Source of the DNA: Termitomyces sp. T153
Taxonomy: Eukaryota > Basidiomycota > Agaricomycetes > Agaricales > Lyophyllaceae
Reading direction: 5' to 3'
Assembly: GCA_018296165.2 (NCBI GenBank)
Contig: JACKQL020000010.1
Span: 868,001-932,000 of the forward strand
DNA: 64,000 nucleotides
The translations under genes and the position numbers were made by a program. The notes beneath the pieces are model-generated. The model saw only the letters and a list, made by a program, of their open reading frames with translations, had not been told where the DNA came from and ran no database searches. Position 1 is the stretch's first letter; the number at the start of each line of letters is the position of its first letter. Below are positions 9,911 to 21,175 of this stretch, one piece after another.

Positions 9911-12900
9911 ATGATGGCTACCGTTCATGCTGCAGGTGAGCTGGATGACGCGTCGAAGATGGCTGCTAACGTAGCGATTAGCTTCAGAGAACTGGGACGA
10001 TGATTTCGAGTTCAACCCTCTCTCGAGGACGAATAATAGGATCACGAAAGACGCTATGATACACGACGACAACGCCCATCGCATGTCCTTTGTCAGCTCA
10101 GATTGGGATCACGACGACAACGACGACCACAGTAACATGAATACCAACATGGTTCTCGAAGATAGAACGAATACGATGACTCTGTCCTCACAGTGGATTG
10201 AACCGGGACCTTCGACGCCGCGTCGAACGAACAACGCAGAGAACTGGGACGACGACTTTGAGGATTCGCCCGTTCGTAAGGGGGTTTCATCGTCACCAGG
10301 TAAAGACAAAGCCTCGCCATTGTGTCTGCGGCGGAAACAGCCCCAGCAGCCGCGGCCAGAGAGCTGGGACGACGAATTCGAGGCGGAGGAAGCACAGGCA
10401 TTGCAGTCGGACGACGAGATGGGCTACGTTGAGCGCGATGAAGAGGATCGTACAGTCACGGCGCGTCCTCGCCGCTCGCCTGCGCGTCTGTCGCCGTCGC
10501 CACCGCCCGTTCCAGCCATTCCCCTTCCCTTTCTTATGCCCAGCTCGGCGTCCGGACCGAGCCCCTTTCCCCGTTCCCCAACCTCGTCGGTCTTCTCGGT
10601 GCCGACAGCCCGCCCGCCGTCCTCGGCATTTACCGTAACATCCACGACACACCTGCGCTCAACGCCCTCGCGCTCGTCCAGTGCATTTGACGCGCTTCCT
10701 CCGTCTCCACCAATACATAGAGAACGCCGGAGACTGAGGAAGAAAAGCAGGCCTCAGGGCAATACTATCGAGTTGGCTGTCATACCAGGAGAAAGCAATC
10801 CTTATGAAGAGCCTAGCGAAGGAGATGTTCGCCCGACTACACCGCCGCCTGTCACTCAGAGCATGCCTCCAACTCCAAGTGGTAGTGGCGGAGCAGGCGC
10901 ACTACTCAGTCGTATTGGAAGCATGAAGAAGTGGGGTGTTAGGAGAAGGAAGGGGAGCACGGCTCCGAGCGAAACTGGTTAGTTAATTGCGCCACGTCTC
11001 GTGACCTTCTAACTGACAATTTGGTATTTACAGAGGATCGTGATCGCATTGCGCCACGTCCAGCCCGTCCTCAGAGCCAGGCCTCCATTTCCTCCGTCTC
11101 GTCCTCCGCTTCATCTCAAGCACATCACCAGGATCCTCCAGCTCCACTTGTTTCCAATTCAGGAAAACGTACGTCCACTGTCGGACCAGGTCCGTCGTGG
11201 TTTTTTCGGTCTGCTTCCGGCCCTTTTTCGCGGGGCAGCACGAGCGAATTAGATCTGCCTGTTCAACCGCAAACACCGACGAGGAACCGGCGACCAAAGG
11301 CGGATGAGGCTACCCCTGCCAAGCTTGTCAAGCGGAAGAGTTTGGGCTTTGTGCAGCTCAAGCGTGGTCTTGCTGGGGTCGCAGGATATGGAGAAGAACC
11401 TAGGGAGAGGACGGGGGAGAAGTATGGAGGGTTGGGTCTTGGGCGTACGACCGAGAATGGGAAACAGAATGAGGGTAGTGTGTCCCCGGACGCAAAGCAC
11501 GTGCAGGAGAAGGAAAAGGAAGGATCGCGCTCGTTCATGGGCTCCGTCCGACGTCTTAGCCTTGCTGGTCGGCACAAACGTACCAAGAGCGGAGTGTCCT
11601 TACACAATGTCGTGGGACTCTTAGACGTTGTTGGTTTCGGTAACGTGCTCAGAGACGAGAACATAACGCCTACCCCGGAGAGCATCGCTGCACGCAACGA
11701 GACAAAGGCATCTCCAGCCACGCCTTCAAAAACTCCAACTCCGAAACCTCCACCGACGAAGTCGCTTCTCCCACCCATCGAACTCCAGCCCCCTTCCCCA
11801 CCCCGTGTGCGACCTGCAGCTCCGGGGCCTGAAAATGCCAGGCCTTGTGCTAAAGAGACCATGCTCTCTCCCAGCGGATCCCTTCCTGCAATTCCGAACA
11901 ATGCGTCACTGTCATCGCCAACGCCAATGTCCTCGACCTCGGTGTCGCCTTCGCGGAGGCACCTCCCATCGATTGGGTCGCCACAAGCAGCGTCATTGGG
12001 ACGGTCGAGTATTGGTCCGGAGGTGGTGATAGCGAACACAGTTGGCTTGCGAAGGAGCTCGTTGGGGGATTTGAAGATCCCTGAGAGAATTAGTCAGGCC
12101 CAGGTGGGGCTGAGGAAAGATATGGAACGGGTGAGGGAGTTTGCAGCTGGTGTCGAAAGTAGGTGTTTTATTTTTTTGCCTTGGAGAAATGAAGTTGACC
12201 TGAGTTTTTTTTTGTAGAACTCAAGACGCTGCAGGCTACATACGAAAAGTTGGTGACTCAAGTACAAGACATTCTTGATCAACAACATCATCAGCAACAA
12301 CAGCAGCAACTTGAGAGGCAACAACAACTCGGGAGACAACAGCACCTCGAAAAGCCGGGTACAAGGCCTTCAACACCTAGCTTCTTTGCTAACCTCTCCC
12401 GTCCCCTCTCGCGCAACCGCTCCTTATCACGCAACCGATCTCGGTCTACTACGAAGCCACCGCCTCCAACCGCAAGCACCGTCTCCCTCGCACCCAGCCT
12501 TGCACTAATGCCCCCTCCCACATCTGCCCCTGCCGTCCCCGTCCCCACCGTGAACGCATACAAGCAGCTCGCCTCAACATACTACACCATCCGCTCCAAG
12601 TACCGCATTTCATGGGAGTGCGCCGAGCTCCTCATTGAACTCGGATCAGGCAGCAATACTTCCGATCGCGGTCCGACATCCAGCGTGTCGGTGCCCGTTA
12701 TGCCTCTTTCAGGCGTACACAAACCCGGACGCGAGCGCGCGATTACACTTAACGGAGAAGACTCGAAGCCTCCGACGCCGGTTCCTGGTCAGGGACCTCC
12801 GTCGACGGTGTCGTCGCCTGGCATTGGGATGGGCGCGAAGGCGGGGTGGCGCGCTTCGACGGGGAAACATGATCTTAGTCAGAGGCAGTTGGTGTTGTTG

Positions 12901-14160
12901 AAGGAGATTTTGAATGGGGGAGATGGAAGTGGGGCGGAGGAGGTGTCGATTCCGGAGGAAGGTGTGGGGAATATTAGTGTTAATAGGGAATGGAGATGGG
13001 GGAAGGATGGGATGATGAGTACGCTGACGTTGCCTTCGGAGGATAGTTCTGCTGCGGGTTCGGGTTCGGGTTCAGGTGCGGGTGCAGGGGCTGAGATAAC
13101 GGACGAGGGGAAGCTGAAGAAGAAGAGGAGGCCGAGTAGGTTGAGGATGTCGGGGTTGAGGGATATCTTGAGGAGTTTCACAAGGTCGCAGGATCAAGAG
13201 AATATGAATGCATTTACCCCTCCGCCCCCGCCATCGGTGCCAGCGTCCACGACATCGCTGAATACGAGTGCGACGGACGATTCGATGGATAGTCATCTTT
13301 ATAAGCACCGACGGGTTTCACCTTCGTATGGTCGCAGGCGCCCTCAAACGAGTGCTGGGCCAAGCGAGTTTGCCCGCGTTGGTCGTCCCGCATCTCCATA
13401 CACCCCTTCTCTACATGCCAAGCCCTCCCCGCGCCGCCCGTCACTTGCATCCATATTCCGTATTGGGCGAGGAAGCAAGCCCACGTCGCCCGAAGTCCCC
13501 TCTGGGTCGCATCCGTCCTCTCGATCGACTTCGCGGCAGGATAGCAGTACGGGCGAGGAAGAGGATTGGGACCGAATGGATGATGCGGAGGATGAAATTG
13601 TTCTTGGCAAAATGGATCAGGATACATCTGCGACTGTCCGTGGAAAGAAGAAGGCGCGGGTCCCAGGTTACTCGCCATACCTCCAGGATGGATATCCATC
13701 GTTGCCGTCTCTGCCCGGTCGCACGTTGACACCGAAACGTTCCGTGAGTGGGTCGCAGTCATCGATCTGGGGCGAAGGATCCAATCGGTCCGTGGGCAAT
13801 GCGGGTGCACACGGTGGGCTTGGAAGTGGTACAACGCCACCACTTTCTCGCGTAACGAAGTTATCCAATGTGGAGGAAGATGCCAGGTCGGGGGACGTGG
13901 CTCAACATCACCACCACTATCATCGGCCGCCACCTAGGGCGTCGTCGCGCTCAAGCTTCAACCGCCAGCCTACGATGAAGAGTGGGTCTGTAAGGTCGAT
14001 GCCACCTCATCCTGTGACGAACGGTCTACCAGATCCAACGTTAGCAATGACACCAGAGAATATCCGACCGTTATTGGAGAATGCGAGAGGAGTGCAGGTG
14101 AAGCTTGGGGAGTGCATTGCGGAAGTAAGGACCCTTTTGGAGGCTTATTCGCAGTCTTAG
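9911..14160 (+). CDS. Large disordered protein with WDDDFE repeats, possibly Byr4/Bfa1-like
   Basis: Four exons, 9911-9935, 9988-10977, 11034-12158 and 12218-14160, sum to 4083 nt (1360 residues). The introns are 52, 56 and 59 nt, and the first two have clear branch sites (GCTAAC, CTAACTGAC). The motif ENWDDDFEF near residue 10 recurs as ENWDDDFED and ESWDDEFEAEE in the first 150 residues. Most of the protein is Ser/Pro/Arg-rich and probably disordered. A short helical segment, KLKTLQATYEKLVTQVQD, precedes a Gln-rich run (about 12,290-12,340), then a conserved-looking block YYTIRSKYRISWECAELL near 12,590. The C-terminus, LLENARGVQVKLGECIAEVR, looks like a terminal helix. Basic clusters such as KKKRRPSR could be nuclear signals. 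Repeated acidic W-D-D-x-F motifs recall the Byr4/Bfa1 scaffold of the septation/mitotic-exit GAP, but the C-terminal Bfa1 signature is not evident. I treat that as a guess. The gene itself is secure. Confidence 0.85.
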
Positions 14161-14353
14161 AGGAGTTTGTCCTTTTTTTGGTCATTTTTATCTTATTATA
14201 TCTCTCGTTTTGATGCCATACCATCACCACTCAGCTCGTACATTTATTCATCCAATACATACCATCGCTACCATCATTCCCATCCAATCATATCTACCAT
14301 CTCTCTTCTATCGCTTTGTTGCATTTGCTTTCCTGTCGCACTCTCATCTCTAT

Positions 14354-14359
14354 AATAAA
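14354..14359 (+). terminator. Poly(A) signal AATAAA
   Basis: AATAAA lies about 195 bp after the stop of the large gene, in an AT-rich, pyrimidine-rich 3' region. It is a plausible cleavage/polyadenylation signal. Confidence 0.35.
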
Positions 14360-14696
14360 CAATGTTTTGTTTGCGTTGAGCTAGTTCTTCTCTATGAGAC
14401 TTTGCATCCATGATCTTCCAGGATTCAAAAGCACTTAAAGTGCTTGGTTTCCAGAGATAGAACAAGCCGATTTTTGTGACAATATCCTGTGGTATATAGA
14501 CTTGGAACAGCCCATTCCTACATATACCGGCGAGAATATCGACGTAGAAGGTCAGACGAAGCCAGTACATATCGCTATGTAAATGAAAATCCAGGCGTGA
14601 AAATTTGAAGGATTGAATTGGTAAACTGAGGTGTAGAACAACGAACGGAAGTCCTCGATGAGGGATCTATGTTTTGCCGGTACAGAACTGAAGCCA

Positions 14697-14880
14697 CTAG
14701 TGATGACGATAAAAGACGAAGACTTCAGCGTCAACCACAATGGGAGAAACAAACTATATTTCATACCTAGTGGTGACGATAAAAGACGAACCACATAGAA
14801 TGTGTGAGTTATAAAAGTAACGAAACTAGCGGAATACTTGACTTACGACCTCAGCGTCAACCACAATGGGAGAAACAGAC
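14697..14880 (+). repeat. Two interleaved short duplications
   Basis: A 23-bp phrase (TAGTGATGACGATAAAAGAC and on) at 14698-14720 recurs at 14768-14790. A 27-bp phrase (TCAGCGTCAACCACAATGGG and on) at 14725-14751 recurs at 14851-14877. Each pair is near identical, in direct orientation. The block sits between the 3' end of the large gene and the transposon boundary. No ORF is involved. Confidence 0.6.
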
Positions 14881-14978
14881 TGAGGAGGTAAGTCGAGTCC
14901 AACGCGACTTGTTACTAATCGTGCCAAAAGAGGAAGGTGGAGTCTACTAGTCCAACATGTTTCTTCCGTTCTAATGAT

Positions 14979-15016
14979 GAGCTACGGTCCGTGCCTTCGG
15001 CACGGGCCTGTAGCTC
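14979..15016. repeat. GC-rich hairpin at the Helitron/host boundary
   Basis: A near-perfect inverted repeat. The outer arms are GAGCTAC (14979-14985) and GTAGCTC (15010-15016). The inner arms are CCGTGCC (14989-14995) and GGCACGG (14999-15005), around a TTC loop. It keeps CpGs in a region otherwise losing them. It lies downstream of the minus-strand helicase relic, where Helitrons carry a 3'-terminal hairpin. The expected CTRR end is not obvious; the minus strand reads CATTAG a few bases beyond. Confidence 0.65.
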
Positions 15017-15022
15017 TTGCTT

Positions 15023-15330
15023 CATCCCCAGACCCAACCTCACTTTGTTTGGTTAGGTCCTCGTATTTCAAGCTTAATGCTAAGTCCCAGACCCAACCTC
15101 ACTTTGTTTGGTTAGGTCCTTGTATTTCAAACTCAATGCTAAGTTCCAGACCCAACCTCAATTTGTTTGGTTAGGTCCTTGTATTTCAAACTTGCTAAGT
15201 TCCAGATCCAACCTCACTTTGTTCAGTTAGGTCTTTGTATTTCAAACTCAATGAACAGTCTCAGACCTGTTTGGTTAGGTCTTTGCATTCTCTTAACTCA
15301 TGCTGACATTCAGACTTAACCTTACTTCAT
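15023..15330 (+). repeat. Minisatellite, about 57-63-bp unit
   Basis: About five to six units in direct orientation start with CAGACCCAACCTCACTTTG, near 15029, 15090, 15148, 15204, 15262 and 15311. Each contains TTTGGTTAGGTC and TGTATTTCAAACTCAATG. Early units are nearly identical and the last ones decay or shorten. Within a unit, CCAACC and GGTTAGG can pair. Tandem repeats next to a terminal hairpin are typical of some Helitron/Helentron ends. Confidence 0.75.
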
Positions 15331-15624
15331 TCAATTTGCTCAGTATTTCTTTTCTATTACAATTCAATGCTGAGATATTATATACAAACTAATCATATAT
15401 CTATATTACATTATCAAGAAATCACTACAGTCCACTGGTCTATATTGAGAAGTTGAAGATTATAAAAGTTAGTACTAACAAAGTAAATTTATGAACTGTC
15501 ATACTTACATTTGTAAACTATTGAGAATATCTATACTACACTGTCAGCTCATATACATTAGGTGCTGAAATTCACAGAGGTTAGCAATTTGGTGTTTCAA
15601 TCTATCAAAAGTTACACTTACATT

Positions 15625-17540
15625 TGTAAACCATTTAGGATTTCTTGATAGACAATATTAGCAGTCTTTCTTGATGTATTTTCTGAATCTGAAATGACTT
15701 TGATATGATCTCCTGATGTGCACTTAGAAAGTGCAACATAAAGTTGGCCATGTGCAAAGACTGATGATCAAAGGTCCAATCTAACATGCTTAACTGATTG
15801 ACCTTGAGACTTGTTGATTGTCATAGCAAAGGCCAATCAAACTGGAAATTGTGTCTTGTGCAATGGAATTGGCAAATCTTCAGAAACATCTATGTTGATC
15901 CTTGGAATTAAAACAACTGATCCTGCAAACTTGGCATCTCTACTAATGATCAGGCATCTAAGAACTCTGGTGCTGATGTGGGTGACAATCATTCTTGTTT
16001 CATTGCAAAGCCTTTGGTTGTATCCAGATTTCTGAGGAGCATCACAGGAACACCAATCTTGAGAGTTAATTTAGCCAAAGGCAAACTACTGGCTCTCAAA
16101 GAGTTAAGATATTCCATTGGATACAATTCCAGTCCATTATCAGACATGACAGAGTCTGCACTCTGCAAGGTCTTCTCTTCTGCTGGACATCTCTGCAGCA
16201 TTTCTGAATTGATATCCTCTACATCAGAGTTCTTGCCAGAGAGAATGGTTTGATTCAAATAATACTGATCATTTTGATGATGACCAATATGAGGATAAGT
16301 GGAAGAGATTAATCCAGTAATAAAATTGTCATTGTAGATCATGGTTTGTGGAAGTTGTACTGTTTCTCCAGGCCCAAGGTTTTTTCCAGCACCAACATCC
16401 AATAACCAAGCTGCATGAGCAATATTATCAGGAGTCTGATCCAATCTCATGATTTGAACCAAGTAATGGACTTGAACCTGATCCCAAAGTCTTCCTCTTT
16501 TGAGTAAAGCAGTAATCATCTGCTGTCTGAGTCCCTGTTGAATAACTGGAAGAGTTTGCTAAAAATCTCCTCCAAACACTATAGTAACTCCACCAAAAGG
16601 AACATCCTTGTCTAGTATGTCTCTGAATCCACAATCAACAGAGTCAATGGCATTTTTGTGTTGCATTGGAATTTCATCCCAAATGACAACTTTAGTGTTG
16701 AGTAAGAGCTGAGACAACTGAGTTCCTTTCTTGATATTGGCAATAGATGTATCCAGAGCAGGGATAGGGATTTTGAACCTTAAATGTACAGTACTACCAC
16801 CTTCTAGTAATAAGGCAGCAATTCCAGATGATACCACACACAATGCCACATTCTCATTTGACCTAACAGCAAAAGCCAGATATTGTGTGCAAAGGTTTTG
16901 CCACATCTACCTGCACTGTGAATAAATATCATCTTGCCCAGATTGTTATCCACAGAGTCCATAACTGCATTCAAGGTTTCCAGCTGCTCAGCATTGAACT
17001 TGGCCTTGTTTTCATCCACTCTTCTCTTCAACTCCTCAACATCATGATCAGTTTCCTCTTGCAAAAGTCTATTGCCTAAAATTATTTGATCAATCTTAGA
17101 GTCAACTCTCTATACAATAGCCACCTTACCTGAAACTACATTCCAAACTTGTTGAGGTTCTGGCATGTTGGGAAAGTCTTGAAGAGTCTTGCCAAAATTC
17201 TTCAAGTTGTCCTTAATGAGATGAAAGCCATAGTCATAGATATAATCATCAGTAAAGACTCTGCCCTTATACTGCCATATATTTTTAAATCTGTGTCAAA
17301 GATCATCACAAATGAAGTGCTTGAATTCATCCCATAGAGCTTCTAGAGTGACAGGAACACAATGAAATAGGATAGTGCAAAAGAGCTGTCTGAGAGGTGA
17401 TCCTGATTGAATTGGAGCAGCTTCAGCAAGACATTGCCTCCATTCTGCATCATCTTCTAGAAGACCAAGAACCTTGCATGCCTCTTTGTAAGTAGGATAG
17501 GTGTGGCCATTGACTGTACTGCACTGCAGAGGCACATGGT
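15625..17540 (-). pseudogene. Decayed Helitron PIF1-type helicase
   Basis: Broken frames on the minus strand carry the C-terminal Helitron helicase in order. VNGHTYPTYKEACKVLGLL (about 17,500) and EEDAEW-type sequence come first. Walker A, HSAGRCGKT, is near 16,920, and Walker B, VVIWDEIP, near 16,690. GGVTIVFGGDF near 16,580 is followed by an in-frame TAG where Gln is expected. MTINKSQGQSV is near 15,810 and QLYVALSKC near 15,730. There are several frameshifts and stops, including one just after Walker A. The Rep nuclease domain expected N-terminally is absent, so the element is 5'-truncated. PIF1 helicases unwind DNA during rolling-circle transposition; this copy cannot be functional. Confidence 0.85.
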
Positions 17541-20500
17541 GTCCCTACATTGGCAACTGCTGCATTGCCATAGTGTAGCTTGGCAGGGCCACATCTCCTG
17601 GCACTGCCTCTGGTCCTGCTCCTATGGACTTTGTGTCCTGTGGGGCTACTTTCTTCATTGTTAGGGGCACTATGTCCTTCAGTACCAATCCTGCTCTCAA
17701 CATCTCCAACTCTGGGAGTACTCTACTTCCTAGCACTCCTCCTCCTCTTGAGCTCTAACCAGAGCTCACTGAATATTCTGGCAGACTTGCATCCATGTTG
17801 CTAGGACATTTCTTTTTCTTGCCCATTGAGCAAGGAGTATTCTTATACTGAGTTGGTGTGTTGCACCAATGTAGTAGTAGAAGACAGAGCATAGGTTGAC
17901 TTTGGAGCTAGCTAAAAATTGGCTGACATGATATTTAATGGCTACTAGCTTGGCAGCCTCTCCAGCTTCTGGGCTAAGTCAACTAGACTTTGCTCTTTTA
18001 ACTGACTGCTCAGGGTGCCAGATGCTCTGCAGCTCTAAATATCTGTTAAGAGCCTTGAAGTCCTTGCAGGTTGCCAGGAACTCCTAAGTAGTGTCCTCCA
18101 GACTCCAACAAACCTTGAACTTGAGATTTGTTCTCTTTTATCAATGACCTATTAGGTCATTGACAAACTATTCTCAATCATCTGGTGCACCAAAGTTGTA
18201 TGGCTCTAGCATTAGTCTGTTAGGGAACAGGGCATAGTCACTACTTCCTGTGCTAAGAAAAGCATGTAAAGTTCTGTAAACTTTATTGGATTGGTTTGAA
18301 TGATCCCTTCTCCTAGCAATCACTGCATTGCTATATGCTTAGCTACTCTTGCAACTAAGCATTATTGCATTGAGGCCTTAGTGACCTCAACCTAACCCTG
18401 CCAAAACACTAACACCCTCCAATGGAGGATGTTATCTGAGTTAGCCTCACCATCAGTATCTGAGGTGTCACCAACATCCTCTGGCATTGTTTCAATAAAT
18501 GCTGACAGTCCTACTAGTCTTGTGCTTAGAGTAGGTCCAGCTTGCAAACATATAGAGCCTCATGCCTTGTGAGGCTTTTTGTCATTACTCCCCAGTAAGG
18601 TGACCACCAGAAAGGAGTCCTGATGGTTCTATTGTGGTCACTGGGAAGGATTTAAGACCTTCCATTTACAGTGCTGTGAGTGCATACAAAGTGAGTTTCC
18701 CCTTGCTCACTATCACTGCTGCATCTTTTAGCTCTACCTTCAGGTATAACCAGGCAGAGGGCACTTGAGTGCCCTCAGAAGTGATGCCTGCCTGACCCCC
18801 CTACAGGTGGTCTAATGGGAGTAGCTGCTGGCAGCCCTCCTAGCATGACACCACTTTCTCTCCTCATGCCATGGTGTGACATGGTAAGATCCAATGTATC
18901 CTGTGGAACACTTTATGGTGCTCCATTGAACTCTGGTTCACAACTAGTCCCAAACACCTGACCTTCCATGATCACAATTGTGCTCATTAAGGAAGGTGAA
19001 TGTTCAAATTCTAATGTTCTGATCATATCTAGTGGCAGTGAACTTCTTGCCAGAAGTTTAGCTTCTGCTTTGCAATTAAGTCCATGCTTGTTTGATTTAA
19101 AAAAATGTAACATTTCCATTACAGGTTGCACTGCTTACAGTTCACACCTTGTAAGTCAAAACCAGCTGTGTTCTATCTACAAAGTATAAAGTAAGGCACT
19201 ACCTTATGTAATTACAGTAATGGTATTTATAGGTAGCATGCTTTGCTTCAAGTCAGGAAGATGCTAAATGAATAGAGTATATTCATATACAGCAACAGGG
19301 CTGGGACATTTGTACAAGGTACAAAGTTTGGGGGGTTTTCTGAATGAGCACACCTAGGCCACACAGGTGAGATAGTCACAAAAACAGAAAAGCCACACAG
19401 GCAAAACAAAGAATCCCAGCAGAGACCTTAGTACAACAGTGTAGCACCACACAGAAGTTCTGAATCACAGAAAAGCTACTTGAACATGGACTTGTTTATC
19501 TATGATTACACATGGAAAAGGAGAAATGTGGAGTAGTCAAAACTTGTATTTGTTACACTATGATACAGACTATATATGAGACTAAGCTAGTATGTTGAAG
19601 AGCATGATATACACTTGGCAATCTGGCTATTGCAGGGTATAGAGTACTGAGTGTCTGGGCCACTGGGCAAAGGGTATTAAGCTCTGTCTATATGGTCTTT
19701 CATCCAAATAAATCTGTTCTGGGCCAAGGGTTTTCTATTTTGAAGTTCTACATGTTCCTATTAGGGTGCCCTAGGTCCTAGGTTATTTCCCAAGACTCCA
19801 GCACTAGTGTCTGGATGACCTGGTGGTCAAATTCTTGTACTACAACTGGCTGGACAATGTTCTGGTCTCCACTGCTTATATGGAAAGCTTATTTCCTGTG
19901 ATCTTATAGCTTTCAGCCTAAGCTTTGACATTCTAGTCCAAAATTATATGAAGCCCTGAGGTCAGGCAAGCTGTGCTTGATTCCCCAATACCCCCTTTGT
20001 CTGATCATGAACAATGTGCATCCCCAAAAGTCTCTGATCTGGTGGGTATAAATCCCTCTGAAGTTGTTCTCTGTTTCTGCTTCATCCTGCTGGTGTATAC
20101 TCTCAGTATTCTCCCCATAGCCTTCAGTAGTATAGCCTGTAACCTCTATACAGCTGGTATCACATGGCTCCATTTGATGCAGGGATATTTGAATACCACC
20201 TCCATCCCTGACATGCATGCCTAGTTGTTACTATGATCAGAATTGCTATAGCTGCAGAGTTATGACTATTATGGTATTCCATGTCTGTTCTCATAGCTGG
20301 TAACAAGTTCAATAATATAGTATTATTTGCAAAATAAATGTGTGAACAGGTATATACCATATCAATGGTATCCCTAACACTAGAGACACAGAAGTCATTG
20401 TTCCAAAATACAACAAATCCAAAGTGATTGTTTAAAGTCTTATCCCCTAATGTGTGTCTTTTCAACCTGTTCTTCTTTTTATTCTTACAATTGGAATTTT

Positions 20501-20584
20501 AGTCAAGCCCTCAGCAACAGAGGGCCTTCTCAATATCCCAGTCTGCTTCTTTTGCTGGTTCATTCTCAATGTATCCTATGTTGA
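17541..20584. other. CpG-poor region without an identifiable gene
   Basis: Three kilobases of CpG-depleted, TpG/CpA-rich sequence. A minus-strand open frame around 17,545-17,830 (starting near MGKKKKCPSNMDASL and broken by one stop) and one at 19,913-20,218 have no recognisable domain. It probably consists of transposon debris or captured sequence upstream of the Helitron helicase. Confidence 0.4.
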
Positions 20585-21005
20585 TGCAAAATGTAAGTTT
20601 TGCTGTTGTCAAATTGATCAGATTGACTAATCAAACTTTTAATTCACAGTTGTTTGAGGGCTTATTGACATGCAAAATCCCACTTAGAATAGAACTAATA
20701 TTGATATTCTTATGATTTTACTCAAATGCTTGAGACAGCTTCACATAAAAGAATGAGTGCAATAGTATATTAACTAATCCCAAAGCAACTATTACTCATA
20801 AGCCTAAGAGATCCACTCCCTAGGGTATCTCTAAGCCATGGTACATAGACTGCTTGCCCCAACTGCCCAAAATCTCCCTCCTTTTAGAGCCTTACCCTCA
20901 TGCATGAACCATGGCTTATCCTTGTGTTTTTGTCATCTGTTTGAGAATGCCAGTGGCCAGTAGTCAATTTTGGACTGTATCAGCCATATTGATAATTCTA
21001 TTTCT
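20585..21005 (-). repeat. 3' LTR of the 20.6-28.9 kb Gypsy element
   Basis: Direct repeat of 28,514-28,934 and of equal length (421 bp). Both start TGCAAAATGTAAG on the plus strand and lose homology after CTATT(T/C)CT. Confidence 0.85.
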
Positions 21006-21014
21006 AAGAGCATG

Positions 21015-21175
21015 TGATGGGCAGTGGCTTCCCAGTGGTGTTGAAATAACCCATGTGGTGTCTAAGGTGTTTTCCACACAGGTGCACTCAGCCAGAGTCA
21101 AAACCCTGACCTTGCACTCACAAGTCACCTGACCTGCTTTGGGATGTGATGGTGCCAGCTGAGCCACTGTGCCCC
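21015..21175 (-). mobile_element. tRNA-derived SINE-like insert
   Basis: On the minus strand the segment begins GGGGCACAGTGGCTCAGCTG. It holds an RNA polymerase III A-box-like word, TGGCTCAGCTGG (21,155-21,166), and about 50 bp on a degraded B-box, GGTTTTGACTC (21,095-21,105; consensus GGTTCGANTCC). GTGCACC about 95 nt from the start partly pairs with the 5' end, as in a tRNA acceptor stem. A tail of unrelated sequence follows, up to the LTR. The B-box changes CG to TT, in keeping with local CpG loss. A normal tRNA is unlikely. Confidence 0.5.

Noticed and set aside
11263..12039. 258-codon minus-strand open frame inside the large gene
   Set aside because: It is a shadow of a GC-rich Ser/Pro coding exon. 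The plus strand has four exons that splice in frame and the minus frame has no motif.
13214..13933. 239-codon minus-strand open frame
   Set aside because: Antisense to exon 4 of the large gene. It shows low-complexity His/Pro/Arg composition and no splice or start support.
15023..15330. CRISPR-like array
   Set aside because: The units are contiguous tandem repeats without unique spacers, in a eukaryotic genome.
21081..21175. Functional tRNA gene
   Set aside because: The B box is degraded, the anticodon arm does not form clearly, and the acceptor pairing has mismatches. A SINE head fits better.
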